DNA from: Chloroflexota bacterium
Lineage (GTDB): Bacteria; Chloroflexota; Limnocylindria; Limnocylindrales; CSP1-4
Assembly (NCBI GenBank): GCA_021812735.1
Contig: JAKAMV010000128.1
Span: forward strand, 1 to 15,798
Length of the DNA: 15,798 bases
Direction: 5' to 3'
Shown: one piece after another, positions 14,885-15,798 of the stretch
Position numbering within the stretch: position 1 is the first letter of the stretch
Layout: each line of letters opens with the position of its first letter
Translations under genes and position numbers: made by a program
The notes under the pieces: model-generated
What the model was told of the DNA's origin: nothing
What the model saw: only the letters and a program-made list of their open reading frames with translations
The model's database searches: none

Positions 14885-15798
14885 GTGAGCGCCGGCGGCG
14901 GTTCCGGTGAGTCGCCGGGCAGCGCGCCCGTAGGGCATGGCCCGCTCGAGGTCGAGCTCAAGTACGACGTGCTCGACCGCGCCGCCTTGCAGCCGCTTCT
15001 GGATGCGCCGGCGCTGGCGGGGCTCGCCGCGGGTCCATGGCGCGAGACGGATGTCGAGGACCGCTACGTCGACACGCCGGGACGCGCCCTGGAGCGGCTC
15101 GGGTACGCGGCACGCATCCGGCGCCGTGGCCGCCGCACGACGCTCGACCTCAAGTCGCTGACGCCGGCCGACGGCGCGCTCCACCGCCGCGAGGAGCTGG
15201 AGGGGCCGGCAGGCGACGGGCTCGACCCGCACGCGTGGCCATCGAGCGACGCCCGCGAGCTGCTGCTGCGCGGGCTCGGGTCCGAGCCGCTCGAGGAGCG
15301 CTTCCGCATCCGGCAACGGCGCATGGTCCGGGACCTGCGCGGCGCAGAGGGCGCGGCCGAGCTGAGCCTCGACGAGGTGGAGGTGCTACACGGCGACGAG
15401 CGGTTGGGGAGGCTGACGGTCCTGGAGGTGGAGCTGCGCGGCGGAGACGAGGCGCTCCTCGGGCGGGTCGCGAGCGCCCTCGAGGGGAGCGGCGCAGTGC
15501 GGGCGTCAGCTCGCTCGAAGTTCGAAGTGGCGCGCGAGCTGCTGGTCCGCGAGCACGCGGCGCCGGCGGACGCGGCCGCGATCGAGACCGTCGCCCCGGC
15601 GCCTGCCCCGGCCGCAGACGTAACCCCTGTCGAGGCGGCCGCCCGCGCGACTCCGGCATCTCCACCCACCGTTGCTGAGCGGCTGATCCGGGCCGTCGGC
15701 AAGACGCCCGGCGTCGTCGCGGACGACCTCTTCGCGGAGGCCGGACGCAAGGTGATCCGCTTCCATCTCGCGCGCATGCTGGCCGCCGAGGCCGGCAC
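14885..15798 (+). CDS. CYTH-CHAD domain protein (C-terminus off the right edge)
   Basis: The first 304 residues of a two-domain protein; the stop lies beyond the window. The CYTH (triphosphate tunnel metalloenzyme) domain has the ExExK motif at E22, E24 and K26 (LEVELKYDV), then DRYVDTP, ARIRRRGRRTTLDLKSL, RREELEGP, RFRIRQRR, LSLDEVEV, LEVELRGG and ARSKFEVAREL, ending near residue 220. After an Ala/Pro-rich linker the CHAD domain starts at about 280 with DDLFAEAGRKVIRFHLARML. CYTH domains bind and often hydrolyse triphosphate or short polyphosphate, and CHAD domains bind polyphosphate, so this protein probably acts on the product of the ppk gene 40 bases upstream. The GTG at 14885 (GGGGA about seven bases before) was chosen; an in-frame GTG at 14864 is possible. 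No ATG start exists for it. Confidence 0.9.
   Translation, partial: MSAGGGSGESPGSAPVGHGPLEVELKYDVLDRAALQPLLDAPALAGLAAGPWRETDVEDRYVDTPGRALERLGYAARIRRRGRRTTLDLKSLTPADGALHRREELEGPAGDGLDPHAWPSSDARELLLRGLGSEPLEERFRIRQRRMVRDLRGAEGAAELSLDEVEVLHGDERLGRLTVLEVELRGGDEALLGRVASALEGSGAVRASARSKFEVARELLVREHAAPADAAAIETVAPAPAPAADVTPVEAAARATPASPPTVAERLIRAVGKTPGVVADDLFAEAGRKVIRFHLARMLAAEAG

Noticed and set aside
1..15798. CRISPR arrays, tRNA or rRNA genes, insertion sequences
   Set aside because: No regularly spaced repeats, no tRNA-like cloverleaf or rRNA sequence, and no transposase or terminal repeats were seen; nearly all the window is accounted for by protein genes.

Overview
The window is GC-rich, fully coding and bacterial. 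Very high third-position GC, two apparent leaderless -10 boxes of the TANNNT type, a Tat-type lipoprotein signal and the polyphosphate gene set suggest a Chloroflexota-like organism (Thermomicrobia or a related environmental lineage). That placement is inferred from general gene content, not from a marker gene.

Positions 1-8990 (all minus strand, so read right to left) form one catabolic locus: a LacI-family repressor, a small EthD-like protein, a PfkB/ribokinase-family sugar kinase, a complete CUT1-type sugar ABC importer (ATPase, lipoprotein binding protein, two permeases), then an RpiB-like isomerase, a DeoC aldolase, and a trimeric bacterial microcompartment (BMC) shell protein cut by the left edge. 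RpiB and DeoC each carry an N-terminal amphipathic helix plus linker that looks like an encapsulation peptide. The set RpiB + DeoC + BMC shell fits the metabolosome class called sugar-phosphate-utilizing (SPU). The proposed route is: import of a pentose, deoxypentose or nucleoside-derived sugar; phosphorylation by the kinase; isomerisation and aldol cleavage inside the shell to glyceraldehyde-3-phosphate and acetaldehyde; and aldehyde oxidation by enzymes that should lie off the left edge. A 13-3-13 inverted repeat sits directly in front of the importer operon, and a copy of its half-site lies at the start of the repressor gene.

Positions 8991-9287 are mostly non-coding, with one weak small ORF. 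Positions 9288-11441 (minus) encode an S9-family prolyl-oligopeptidase-like serine peptidase. Positions 11442-11564 are a divergent intergenic region holding two tandem hairpins and a -10 box six bases before the next start codon.

Positions 11565-15798 (plus) are a tight co-directional run: DUF971 protein, YbjQ/UPF0145 protein, a small two-helix membrane protein, polyphosphate kinase Ppk1, and a CYTH-CHAD protein cut by the right edge. The last two form a polyphosphate module.

The part most worth attention is the left edge: a BMC locus wired to a dedicated sugar importer and kinase, with an aldolase carrying an unexplained four-cysteine motif and an isomerase whose usual catalytic cysteine is replaced.
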